A stretch of 64,000 bases of DNA, from assembly GCA_009829735.1 (NCBI GenBank), contig CM020618.1, positions 28,992,894 to 29,056,893 on the forward strand, written 5' to 3'. A program made the translations under genes and the position numbers. Source of the stretch: Pyropia yezoensis (Eukaryota > Rhodophyta > Bangiophyceae > Bangiales > Bangiaceae). Each line of letters starts with the position of its first letter. Within the stretch, counting starts at the first letter, position 1. The notes under the pieces were generated by a model that ran no database searches, was not told where the DNA came from, and saw nothing but the letters and a program-made list of their open reading frames with translations. Shown here piece after piece: positions 54,312-63,825 of this stretch.

Positions 54312-57300
54312 TCAGTCGGGCCCTAGACCCCCCAGGCCTACCTCTGCCCAGTCATGCTCGGAGAGAAAGTCTCGCTCCTCGGCAACCCCCCGGTCGGCCT
54401 CCTCTTCAAAAAGCACGCTGTCAATGACCGTCATCAGCCGGGTGGGGGATTCTACCACATAGTCCGCGGCTGTCTGCGTGCCCAGCCCAACTCGCACGCT
54501 GAGCGTGCGGCCACGAAAGCCGAGCTCCCCCAGCTTCCGCTCGTTGCGCAGCAGCTCGTACATGGGCTCATCCGACCGGTCGTCGCCTGCAACAAAGGCC
54601 CAGTCAAAGCGGGCACCCGACAACTCCAGCGCCCGTTGGACAGCGCCGGCCTTGTCCACCCCGCTTGGCCGCACCTTGATCCATTTGCCGGGCTTCTCGC
54701 CCGACACTACCTCGACCGATAGGTGCTGGAGGAGGAACGACTCGAGGTGCTTTTGGAGGTCCCGCGCCTGCCACCGCCCGAAGTCAACGTCCGCGTCGTA
54801 ATAGTGCCAAGTCACCGTGGCCTCCCCTTCCTCCATCACCGCCCCGGGAGTCCGCTCTACAAAGTGTCGCATGACGGGGAGCACCGCGGATTTCCACGCC
54901 GCGATGTGGCCAGTGCTGGAAGTCGTGTTGCCTAGTGTCGGGCTGGGCGCACCCATCGGCACACCGCCCCCGGATACGGGTGTGATGCTGGAGGGAGCAA
55001 CCCGCAACCCACCCCCGCCCTCTCCGCCACCGGCTGCGTCTGGCGCACCGTGTGGCGCAGAGCCCGTCACCGCAACGCCAACAACAGGGACCAAGCCCCC
55101 GCGGCTGTCCATGCCACCGCCACTGGCATCACCACTGCCTTTGCCACTCCGGCGCCCGCGCTCACGACCGCCCACACTGGCACCAGCGCTGGCGCTGGCA
55201 CTCCCACTATCCATCCCAATGCCGCTGCTGCTGCCGCTGCCACTGGAGCTGTCGCTGGACAGTGCTGACATATGCTTCTTGTGGCCGCGGCCGCCAACAG
55301 CTGTGTCTGGGTCGCCAGGGGCTGCCACGCGGGCGGCATCCCGTGAGACCGCTGGGCAAAGCCCCGATGGGTCTCCGACGGATACGTCTGGAGTCCCGTC
55401 TCGAGTGTCAAGCACAACCGACAGAGAGGGGGCTGCGCCACCGCCACCGGCCGGCTGTCGCCTGTGATTGCTGGTGTCATCATGGGCAGCCGTCGCAGAT
55501 GGTGCGTCCGGCAGCGACGCTAATGAAGTGGGCAGGGCAATGAGCGAAGGGGTTTCACCGTGTACGCTCGACGGCGACAGCACAGTTGGCACCGCCGATG
55601 GCATAGCCAATGGCATGACCGGTGTTACAGAGTAGGGAGGGGCCGGCGTGTTGGGCGGTGCCGACGCGTTGAGTGGCGGCGGCGCGTTGGGCGGCGGCGG
55701 CACATTAGTGCTGTATCCCCGAGGCAGTACCTGCCACTCAGTCTCGTTGGGGAGCCGCAGGAAGTGGCCATGCTCAGCGGCCAGCCCAACGCGGCTGTCA
55801 GGAAACCAGGCGGAAAGCTTTGCGCGGTCACGGCCAGAAAGGATGATGACTTCCACGTCAGGCTGAGATACCAAATTGGTCACGAAGTCCGTCACTGTCG
55901 GCGGGGGGGCCGCGAGCTGCCACAAAGGGTGGAAGGGGATGAGTGTGCCGTCATAATCCAACACAAACAGCTTACGCTTGGTAGACGAACGAAGGCTGTC
56001 GGAGAGCGCCGCCTCGTCCAAATGCGGCGTGGCAACCATCCGCGCACGCACCGGTTCGATCTCTTCCAAATCCTCCAGAAAGTTGAGCCCCCACAGCTGC
56101 GCCGTGTGGGTGGTCACAAAGCGGTAGGCCGCTTCGTCGCGGGAGCGCTTGTCCATCGCCGGCATCGTCAGACAAGCCGCTAGCTTATCCCGAAGGTCGT
56201 CAACATCCCATGGGTTGACGTGCCGGGCAGTGGAAAAGGAGTGGGCGGCGGCAGCAAACTCAGAAAGGATCAGTGGGCCTCTGTTGCCCGCGTGCTGGCA
56301 GATGGCCCATTCGTAGGGCACCAACGACATACCGTCACGGATGGAGGACACGACGCACACAGAGCCGACCGACATAAGCGCGTACAGCTCATCCTGCGGT
56401 AGTTCCGCATTGATGAAATGAACGGGTGAAGTGCCGATAGACCCGTACGTGCTGTTGATCCGGCCAACAGAGGTGTTAATCTGGGACGCTAGAGCGCGAT
56501 ACGATGATAGCTGCCGCGGGTGGCGGGGAATGGTAGCCACCAGCACCAGGACTACCGACGTGACGTACTCAGGGTGCTTGTGCAGCAGCGACTCAAACGC
56601 CAACAGCGTCAGCGGGATACCTGCAAACGCATCGTCCAGTCGCTCCACGCTGACAACTACCGCTCGGCCAGCAAAACGGTCGCGCAACTCTAGCACCCGA
56701 GCGCGGACAGCCTTCGACACCACGTGTGCCTTGAGGCCAGCCACGTCAATGCCTGGCGGGTAGATACCAATCTCGCACACATGACCGCCGCCGGGCTCCA
56801 CCTGGATACCCTTTGGGGAACCCTCAAGGCCCAGTAGCCGTGCACAAGAGGCGAGGAACTGCTTCGAGTAGTCATAGGTATGAAAGCCAGCGAGGTCGGC
56901 GCCAAGGATACCGCGCAGGACTTGAGACCGCTGCGGCAGCAATCGAAAGATTTCGGACGACGGGAACGGAGTGTACAGAAAGAAGCCAATCTTGGCGTAC
57001 CACAGTCGCCGCCGCAGCATCGCTGGCAGCAGCAATAGGTGGTAGTTGTGCACCCAAACCAGGTCACCTTCCTCGTACACCTCCGTCACGGCCTCTGCGA
57101 ATCGGCGATTCACAGCCTGATATGCCTCCCAATCGCGGGTATCGACGCCACCACTCCCGCCGTTGCCCAACGCGCCGTAGTCGTAATGCAACAAACGCCA
57201 AAGTGTCTCCTCACAAAATGCATAAAAGGGAGCCTCCAGCGATGACGGCAACGTTACTGCCACGTAACGTGAGCGGTCAGCGGGGTCCTTGCCGCGACTG

Positions 57301-58196
57301 CCTCGCGGCGGCCGACGTCCGCTTCCCAGCCGCCGCTGGGAGGAGGAAAGGTCGTCACGCCACGGATTGTACGAGCGGCTGACTGGGTCATCAGGGTCTC
57401 TGCCTCTGCTACCCTTACCATACCGAACGCCATTGCCACCATCGCCGCTGCCGTGGTCACCGCTGCCACTACCGCCGTTGCCGCTGCCACCACCCCCGCC
57501 ACCGCCACGGCCGTGACCGCCGCCGCCGCCGCCGTGATGGCGGCTATCCTCTCCCCTGGAACGGCCACGTTCACTGTCAGTCGACGGCAGCAAACCAACC
57601 CAGACAAAAGGAACATCAGCCGTCCGCTCGAGTACAAACATGCCCTTCGGTGGCAACCCACTGTCAAACAGTTGCTGTCGCGCAGACTGGCGGTCCGCCT
57701 TGGATGGCAGCCGCAGAGAGACTGACACAATACGCTGGCGGCCTGGTCGGTCGTATGACGGTGTCGGAAGAAAAAATGACGAATCATCGGCGCGCACGCC
57801 AGCTAAAAAGGAAGCGCCTGGACCCACACCGCCGCCAACACCACCACCACCTCCACCACCGCCGCCGCGTCCAGCAGCGCCAACGCCTTCGCTGCTACCC
57901 GCCCCTGCCACTGCGGCAGCGGCGGCCGCCCTTGCAGACGGGTTGGCCGCGCTCCCCGGGCCCGCGGGGGGACGAGAACCGGCCGCAGCCGCCACCGCCG
58001 CAGCAGCCGGCCCCGCAGACGCTGCCAACGCACCAGGAGAGAGCAGGTCGTGAGTGGCAATTTCAGCGCTCAGCCCATCCGAGGAGAGCGCAGCGCCTCG
58101 CCGCTTAGGCCGCCGCGACCGCTTAACGCCGCTTCGGATGCGGGCATCGTCCAGCTTTCGCCGCAGCTCCTGCGGAATGGTTCGCCATGAGAGCAT
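54312..58196 (-). CDS. Trehalose-phosphate synthase/phosphatase-like fusion (GT20 + HAD); candidate floridoside synthase
   Basis: 1,294 residues from ATG 58196 (the frame is open further upstream but has no earlier ATG). The GT20 domain starts near residue 130 and shows WVHNYHLLLLP (about 384), FFLYTPFPSSEIFR, GADLAGFHTYDYSKQFL (about 440), VSVERLDDAFAGIP (about 519), RDGMSLVPYEW (about 622) and SEFAAAAHSFSTARHVNPWD. The HAD phosphatase has FVLDYDGTLIPF (about 746), ILSGRDRAKLSAWF, AAEHGHFLR and VAGDDRSDEPMYE (about 1209), so all catalytic motifs are present. The synthase site is altered: the UDP-sugar-binding Lys of the KGI motif reads AGI, and WVHDYH reads WVHNYH. Two low-complexity insertions occur, a Gly/His/Arg one near 200-300 and one of about 250 residues within the phosphatase cap. 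In Galdieria such fused enzymes make (iso)floridoside from UDP-galactose and glycerol-3-phosphate; true trehalose synthesis is less likely. Confidence 0.88.
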   Translation of the reverse strand: MLSWRTIPQELRRKLDDARIRSGVKRSRRPKRRGAALSSDGLSAEIATHDLLSPGALAASAGPAAAAVAAAAGSRPPAGPGSAANPSARAAAAAAVAGAGSSEGVGAAGRGGGGGGGGGVGGGVGPGASFLAGVRADDSSFFLPTPSYDRPGRQRIVSVSLRLPSKADRQSARQQLFDSGLPPKGMFVLERTADVPFVWVGLLPSTDSERGRSRGEDSRHHGGGGGGHGRGGGGGGGSGNGGSGSGDHGSGDGGNGVRYGKGSRGRDPDDPVSRSYNPWRDDLSSSQRRLGSGRRPPRGSRGKDPADRSRYVAVTLPSSLEAPFYAFCEETLWRLLHYDYGALGNGGSGGVDTRDWEAYQAVNRRFAEAVTEVYEEGDLVWVHNYHLLLLPAMLRRRLWYAKIGFFLYTPFPSSEIFRLLPQRSQVLRGILGADLAGFHTYDYSKQFLASCARLLGLEGSPKGIQVEPGGGHVCEIGIYPPGIDVAGLKAHVVSKAVRARVLELRDRFAGRAVVVSVERLDDAFAGIPLTLLAFESLLHKHPEYVTSVVLVLVATIPRHPRQLSSYRALASQINTSVGRINSTYGSIGTSPVHFINAELPQDELYALMSVGSVCVVSSIRDGMSLVPYEWAICQHAGNRGPLILSEFAAAAHSFSTARHVNPWDVDDLRDKLAACLTMPAMDKRSRDEAAYRFVTTHTAQLWGLNFLEDLEEIEPVRARMVATPHLDEAALSDSLRSSTKRKLFVLDYDGTLIPFHPLWQLAAPPPTVTDFVTNLVSQPDVEVIILSGRDRAKLSAWFPDSRVGLAAEHGHFLRLPNETEWQVLPRGYSTNVPPPPNAPPPLNASAPPNTPAPPYSVTPVMPLAMPSAVPTVLSPSSVHGETPSLIALPTSLASLPDAPSATAAHDDTSNHRRQPAGGGGAAPSLSVVLDTRDGTPDVSVGDPSGLCPAVSRDAARVAAPGDPDTAVGGRGHKKHMSALSSDSSSGSGSSSGIGMDSGSASASAGASVGGRERGRRSGKGSGDASGGGMDSRGGLVPVVGVAVTGSAPHGAPDAAGGGEGGGGLRVAPSSITPVSGGGVPMGAPSPTLGNTTSSTGHIAAWKSAVLPVMRHFVERTPGAVMEEGEATVTWHYYDADVDFGRWQARDLQKHLESFLLQHLSVEVVSGEKPGKWIKVRPSGVDKAGAVQRALELSGARFDWAFVAGDDRSDEPMYELLRNERKLGELGFRGRTLSVRVGLGTQTAADYVVESPTRLMTVIDSVLFEEEADRGVAEERDFLSEHDWAEVGLGGLGPD

Positions 58197-58343
58197 AGCA
58201 GCGCCACGGGGAGAAAAGGGGCAACCTCGGGCAAGCCAGAATACACGACCAGATGTTAGTTCCACAAACACACACAGCACGACATGAAGAGCACAAGCAA
58301 GACCACGCGAGACATGACAAGCAAAGTAGATTGAATACGCGCT

Positions 58344-58608
58344 TTACCACATCACATAGTGAACAAGCAGGGTCTGTCAGGAGAGTAGCAGGTACTATCG
58401 TACACAAAGGAGAGGAGCCGCACAAAAACAACAGCCAAAAAGACCGTCAACAGCTTACTTGCATCTGGCCAATGATCAGCCGCTCCTGGCGCTCCATGTC
58501 GGCCAACGTCACCAAGGAGGACTGGGCCACACCATCTGGCTGAAGAACATCGCCTAGGGCATCAACGACACTCATGGTGTCCGATGCAACGCCGTACTCA
58601 GAAGCGGT
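58344..58608 (-). CDS. 3' exons of a small unrecognised protein
   Basis: Exon 58608-58459 (150 bases; acceptor tcctttcag, donor gtaagc) reads TASEYGVASDTMSVVDALGD and VLQPDGVAQSSLVTLADMER, then QERLIIGQMQ. Exon 58373-58344 (acceptor ctgacag) adds TLLVHYVMW and stops. Phase is kept across the joint. The segment resembles a short helical subunit of a small complex. I do not recognise it. The upstream exon(s) with the start codon were not found. It lies just upstream of the TPS/TPP-like gene on the same strand, 147 bases from its ATG. The donor (gtaagc) differs from the GTRCGY pattern of the other introns here, which lowers confidence. Confidence 0.4.
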
Positions 58609-58940
58609 CTGAAAGGAGAAGTGCCAAACACAACGTCCCCAGCCACTGACGACCATCGTGCATACGGCGAATACATAGCGAAGAAGAGGGCACTCTTTCG
58701 AGTGAGCCCAGCAGCAGTCAAACTGGCCAAATGTTAATTGCTAGAGAGAAAAGACTTACGATCCCGATAGCACATTACTGCGACTACTTACTCAACTCGG
58801 TCGCTGAGCCACAGGCAAGGCCGAGGTCACGCACTCACTGCTGACCTCGGCAGCTTCTCGCAAGCTGAGGATATTCTCTTTTTGCTCCTCAGTGGGCACC
58901 CCACTCTGCAGGCACAAGGCACCAGCTTGATTTCTTCTGC

Positions 58941-59063
58941 TATTGTGCGTCCCGCAAAAAGTAGACGTGCACGGGTCGTGCAGTGTGGGTTTGATTGGTC
59001 CAGTGGCCCATATTTGACATGATCACGACACGAGCACGTCCACTTTTTACGGGACGCACTATA
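58941..59063. mobile_element. 123-bp MITE with 40-bp terminal inverted repeats
   Basis: The left arm 58941-58980 begins TATTGTGCGTCCCG. The right arm, read inward from 59063, begins TATAGTGCGTCCCG. Arms agree at 35 of 40 bases and enclose 43 bases. Both ends are TA, the hallmark of Tc1/mariner-family (Stowaway-like) MITEs. No coding capacity. A transcript would fold into a near-perfect hairpin. Confidence 0.75.
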
Positions 59064-59367
59064 TAGGAGCGTGCTGGCTGTGGGCCTTATTCGTCGTGGA
59101 TCATACATGGTGGCGTTTTCGCAAGCGGACTCGTTCAAGAACTCCGCATCTGTAGACATGCACGGCTCCATAGCAACCCCACTGGCCATATGCTGACATC
59201 AACTTGGTCGACCTACCAGAGATACATGCGCTCATAGCCGCCTGGCACTTGGTTCGCGTACACCCCCGGGCACGGCAATGATACACCGACACACCAACCC
59301 ATCTCACGCAACGCAACAATAAAGGATGACCCGCTGCACGCTGCCTACCCCCCCCAAATCACGCTCT

Positions 59368-60607
59368 TCAGCTCAGGTACTGCGACAGCCAGCGGAAGCC
59401 ATCCCCAAAGCCCATTTTGCGGACAACCGAACACATGAAGATCTCAATCGGACGGATATCAGACACCAGGTTACTGCCCTTGCCCGTCGTCAGCGTGTGA
59501 AGCCCGAGGGCCACGCGAAGATCATCCTCCGCCGCAGCACCGCGCATGTCAATCTTGTTGCCAAGAATGAGGAACGGCACGTCCTTCAGCTGCTCATCAC
59601 CGAGCAGCCCGTCGAGCTCAGCCTTGACCTCGGGGAAGCGCTCCCTGTCAACCGAGTCTACCAGGAAGACCACAGCATCGACCTTGGCGTAGTAGTTGCG
59701 CCAGATCTGCCGAGCCGCCTCATGGCCGCCCAGGTCGAAGGCGCGGAAGCGTACCGCACCGATAACAATCTCCTCAGCAGTCGGCTGCTGCGTAGGCACA
59801 TGCAGCGCTACCCGGTTGTCCCGGAGCACGTGCATGAGCGTCGTCTTCCCGGCCTGTCAATGGGCAGGAAGAGAACCAGAGAAAGGCGAAAGGAGCAGAC
59901 AGATAAAGTGAGCAAAACCCAGAGTCAACGAGAAAACACCACAAATACAAATATGAGCAACAGGCGGGGAGACCCAGGATAGTCAGCGCCGGCCAGCGCT
60001 GTCAGGGCAGGCACCGCGGCGTGAAAGTGACAGGTGGGTCCGACCACCGAGGCACCTGCAGCAGCGCAAGAAGGGGCACGAGACCGTCCCGACTCCCGCA
60101 GGTGTCGTCCAAGGCGCCCACATGACGATAGCCAAGAAGGCCTCGAACGAAGATCACGCGCTGTGATCCCAAGTCACCGCATATCAGAGCCATACACGCA
60201 CGCCGCCAGCTTCAACGTACATTGTCAAGACCCAGGAACAGACACCTGGCATTCTTGTGGGCCAGGCCTACACGAAGGGTATACAGATAGCAGCAATATG
60301 CATCCAGGACGCCATCCATAACGCCAAGCACAATGGGCGTCAGCACCAGTTCAGGACCGAGCAGAAGAACGAAAGACGTAGGTACAGCACATACAACGAG
60401 GCGTCGCTCAAGACGATGGGTTCAGCACACAAGCTCGACCGACAGAAAGAGACAGCACCAAACAACCCGCAGCGCTCAGACATATCAAGCACAGAAACCA
60501 TCACTGTCCGAGGAGAGCAACAACGACATCCCCTGCAAGCGACACAGCCGCAGCGCCCCAGCTGACGTACCCAGGTTGTAGAGGATGTTCCAAAACCACT
60601 CAAACAT
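59368..60607 (-). CDS. SAR1: SAR1 small GTPase (COPII coat), three exons
   Basis: Exons 60607-60571, 60267-60221 and 59853-59368 (donors gtacgt at both introns; introns 303 and 367 bases) give 189 residues, the usual SAR1 length. The N terminus [20 protein letters not shown] is the membrane-inserting amphipathic helix. [17 protein letters not shown] is the P-loop, spanning the second intron. [11 protein letters not shown] is switch [13 protein letters not shown] switch II with the SAR1-specific GGH, NKID the base-recognition motif, then [12 protein letters not shown], and [20 protein letters not shown] closes the family. SAR1 recruits the Sec23/24 coat at the ER to make COPII vesicles. Divergent from the CNNM/CorC gene, with 659 bases between starts. 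Confidence 0.97.
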
Positions 60608-61266
60608 GGCGGGCAACAGTGGAGGGACGACGTTGGAGACTACTGTCACCACCCACCAATCCTCCCTAAAACCCAGCAACCGATGACAGTACGGGGGTGG
60701 GCGTTTGTGTCAGGCACGGGAAGGAGCAAGAGGTCGCGGCCCGCAACGAGCAGGCGGGACCAGGGGACACAATTACCGATGCAACGGACGCCCAAGTTTG
60801 CATCAAAGACGACCACTCTACTGACAGCACTAGCGGAGCGAGTCAGAAACACGTGGAAAAAAAGCCGTAGACTTGGGGTTGGACAGCAATGCGCGATTGC
60901 CGATAGGACAACTTCGTACTGCAACTCTAAAGTCTGTCACACTTGCACTCCAGAGAGGCGAAGAAATTGTTGCCAGCAGAGAGGCTTCGTCCTTCGGTGC
61001 CAGATCAGCCACGAATGACAGAGTCACGGTGGTTTGCACACCATGTATGTATTAGGTATGGCCAATCAAAACATCTCCATACCAAGTCTTTTTTACCGAA
61101 ATCCACGTGGTCTCGTCACCATCTCGAAGACATATCTCGAACGCAGTTTACGCGGGGCGGCCTCCCAGCCACCCGCGCCACCCGCTGGCCCGCGCGGCCT
61201 GGCCGCATTACCTCGTTTGCATCGACCGTGGATCGCCCCCGCGACCGTGGCGGCGTCGCCGCCACG
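60608..61266. promoter_or_regulatory. Divergent promoter region of SAR1 and CNNM/CorC genes
   Basis: Ordinary base composition between two head-to-head genes. No gene or tandem repeat seen. Part of the CNNM/CorC coding region could extend here, because an in-frame ATG occurs at 61015. Confidence 0.5.
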
Positions 61267-63369
61267 ATGATGGGGGCGGGCGGGACTCGTTGGGGGCCGT
61301 CGCGCCCCCCCCCTGCTGCTAGCCGCCCTTTGGCGTTTGTGTCGACACCGGCGTTGGTTCCGTTTCGTACGGCTGCAGGTGTGTTGGCCTCGACTGTGGG
61401 AAAAGGGCGGCCTTCGGCGCTGCCAGGTGCCAGTCGATGTCGCCGCGGCCCCGTTTTGTCGCCGCCTGCTGGTGCACTCTTGGTTGGTCCAGTTGGACGG
61501 CCAAAGCTGCGGGCGTGTGCGTCGGTGGTACCAGCAGATCCCCTTGGGCCTAGGGATTCGGACGCTGGTCCTGCACCTGGTCTTGGGTTGGTGGCGAGTG
61601 GGCCTGCCCTTGACGGTGCCAGGCTGACCCACGCTCGTCGTGCGCTCGTGACTGTGCCACAGGCGGTATGGCAAAGTCCATGGCGGTGGCGGGTGCTGCT
61701 GCACGCGCTGCGCGCGATGATGGTAGCAGGCGGTAGCAGCTTGCGCCGGATAGCCTTGGTGAGCCTGGCCTCAGTCGTTTGCGTGTTTGGTACAGGCCTT
61801 CGCGCCGCCGTGGCGGCGAGCTCGGACATGCTGGCGTCCTCGGCCGGAGTGATCAAGCCGCCTACCAGCCGACCGCTGGTTATTCTCGGTGTCGTACTGT
61901 TCTTTGCGGGTGCCGCCCTCGCCGCCGCTGAAACCGCCATTACTACACTCTGGCCGTGGAAAGTTCGCGAGCTGGCGGACAAAGAAGGTGCGGACTCTCC
62001 ATTTGCCGTTCTGGAGAAGGACCTCACTCGATTTTTGACCACCATCTTAGTGGCCACTACCACCGCCACTGTATTTTCCACCGCCATGGTCACGGAGCTA
62101 GCAGGGGAGCTGCTGGGCACGGCCTCTGTCGGGGTCGTCACAGCGGGCATGACGGTAGTGTTTTTGTTTTTCGGGGAAATCCTACCGAAGGCTCTCGCTG
62201 TGCACTCGCCCGCGAAAGTGGCTCGCGTCATGGTGCCGGCTATTTCGGCCATCTCGGTTATCCTCTACCCGCTCGGCAAGGTGCTGGCCTTCCTCTCCAC
62301 TTGCATTCTGCGGCTGTTCAAGGTTGCTGGCGAGTCTAATGCGTCGGTTTCTGAAGAGGAGCTGCGTCTCATTGTGGCTGGCGCGGACCGCTCGGGCAGC
62401 ATCGCGAAGTACGAGAGCCAGATTATTCAGAACGTGCTGGATTTGGAGGAGAAGGCTGTGCGAGAGGTCATGTGCCCGCGGGTGGACATGGTGGCGGTGC
62501 CATCGTCAGCGACTTTGATGGACCTCATGAACGTAGAGCGGGAATCCCACTACTCGCGTATGCCTGTGTACGACGGCAGCATTGACAACATTATTGGAGT
62601 GGTGTACGCCAAGTCCCTGCTCGAGTACCTGGTCCAACAACCTGAGGAGCTGGACCGGCGAAAGGTGCTGGAGCTGGTTGACACGGCGTTTTTCATCCCT
62701 GAGTCCATGACGGTCTGGACTGTCCTGGAGCAGATGCGGAAGCGCCGCCTGCACCTCGCAGTTGTGGTGGACGAGTACGGTGGTACTGCCGGGCTTGTGA
62801 CCCTGGAGGACATCTTGGAAGAAGTGGTCGGCGAAATCTACGACGAGGACGATGACGTGGAAGCGGAGCGGCGAGATCTGACGCTTCTTCCTGACGGTGC
62901 CTACGCGATTGACGGTGCTGCGGACCTGGACAAGGTGGACGCGGCTCTCGGTATGGCCCTGGACGAGGAGGAGCTGCACGACTATGGCACCATCTCGGGG
63001 CTGGTGGTGGCGCGAATGGGGGAAATCCCACCGTGCGGAGCGCAAGTGATTGTCAACTCTGTGCGGCTTACCGTGATAGACGCGGATGACAGGCGCATTG
63101 TGCGGCTACGTGCGCAGGCCGTGTCGGAGGAGGAGCTAGAGCAGCTGGCCGCGGAGGCCGCCGCCGCGGCTGAGCGCGAGCGTGAGCGGGAAGAGAATGA
63201 CAGCAGTGACGACGAGCAGGTGGGGCGATGGGTGCGCAAGTCGGATCGAGACAGGCAGTCGCCAGCGTCGCGGAATGGATCCCCGACGCCGCCGCCTGGG
63301 AAGGAACTGTACCCCTCCCCAGTGGACGACGCAGAGCGTGACAGTGGTGCCGCTGGGTCTGCCGATTAA
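61267..63369 (+). CDS. CNNM/CorC (HlyC) family membrane protein, probably plastid Mg2+ transporter
   Basis: 700 residues from ATG 61267 (the frame also has ATG 61015). About 160 residues of Ser/Pro/Arg-rich N terminus suit a transit peptide. The DUF21/CNNM membrane domain follows: VILGVVLFFAGAALAAAETA (about 203), then FLTTILVATTTATVFSTAMV and VFLFFGEILPKALAVHSPAK, whose GEILPK motif is diagnostic, then a third hydrophobic stretch. The CBS pair includes VREVMCPRVDMVAVPSSATL and LHLAVVVDEYGGTAGLVTLEDILEE. CorC/HlyC C-terminal domain: LLPDGAYAIDGAADLDKV. The tail is acidic with an Ala/Glu/Arg-rich coiled-coil-like run. Relatives in Arabidopsis (CBSDUFCH proteins, MGR8/9) act in the chloroplast envelope in magnesium transport; bacterial CorC takes part in Mg2+ efflux. 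Confidence 0.92.
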   Translation: MMGAGGTRWGPSRPPPAASRPLAFVSTPALVPFRTAAGVLASTVGKGRPSALPGASRCRRGPVLSPPAGALLVGPVGRPKLRACASVVPADPLGPRDSDAGPAPGLGLVASGPALDGARLTHARRALVTVPQAVWQSPWRWRVLLHALRAMMVAGGSSLRRIALVSLASVVCVFGTGLRAAVAASSDMLASSAGVIKPPTSRPLVILGVVLFFAGAALAAAETAITTLWPWKVRELADKEGADSPFAVLEKDLTRFLTTILVATTTATVFSTAMVTELAGELLGTASVGVVTAGMTVVFLFFGEILPKALAVHSPAKVARVMVPAISAISVILYPLGKVLAFLSTCILRLFKVAGESNASVSEEELRLIVAGADRSGSIAKYESQIIQNVLDLEEKAVREVMCPRVDMVAVPSSATLMDLMNVERESHYSRMPVYDGSIDNIIGVVYAKSLLEYLVQQPEELDRRKVLELVDTAFFIPESMTVWTVLEQMRKRRLHLAVVVDEYGGTAGLVTLEDILEEVVGEIYDEDDDVEAERRDLTLLPDGAYAIDGAADLDKVDAALGMALDEEELHDYGTISGLVVARMGEIPPCGAQVIVNSVRLTVIDADDRRIVRLRAQAVSEEELEQLAAEAAAAAEREREREENDSSDDEQVGRWVRKSDRDRQSPASRNGSPTPPPGKELYPSPVDDAERDSGAAGSAD

Positions 63370-63825
63370 GGCCGTATGTGCGCTCGCGCTGGTCGCTCGT
63401 GTTTGACGCTCTTCAGCATCTCTCCTCCGATTGTGCTTCGTTGGTCCTATCGTAGTGGAAGGTGGTTGAGGCTGGGTACATTTGGTTTTGAGGGCAATGC
63501 AGTGCAAGTGAGCGCTTACGCGAGAACGCAAGTACGGGTAGCGTACGCGTCGCGCCCGGCCGGGTCTGACCACCGCCCGACCTGCCTGCTGCCAGAGCTG
63601 GCTTCCCCTGGCCCCGTGCAGTTGGGGTGACACCGTCCATGCTAGCATGTGCGATTTTGAAGATGGCCGTGAGAGAGGAAGGTGCGACGACGCTTTAACA
63701 TCGCATGAAGCAAAAGTTGGTATAAAAAAGGAGGGGGAAGGAGACCACCCAGTCCGGAAATGACGCGCGGAATACAACATGACCAGCCAATAGCACAGAG
63801 AACGCAAATGAGCATGGCTTCTACT
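63370..63825. other. Intergenic between convergent genes
   Basis: 3' flanks of the CNNM/CorC gene and the partial minus-strand gene. Ordinary composition; no gene seen. Confidence 0.5.

Noticed and set aside
58827-59189. 120-codon minus-strand frame
   Set aside because: It runs straight through the MITE and shows no family similarity.
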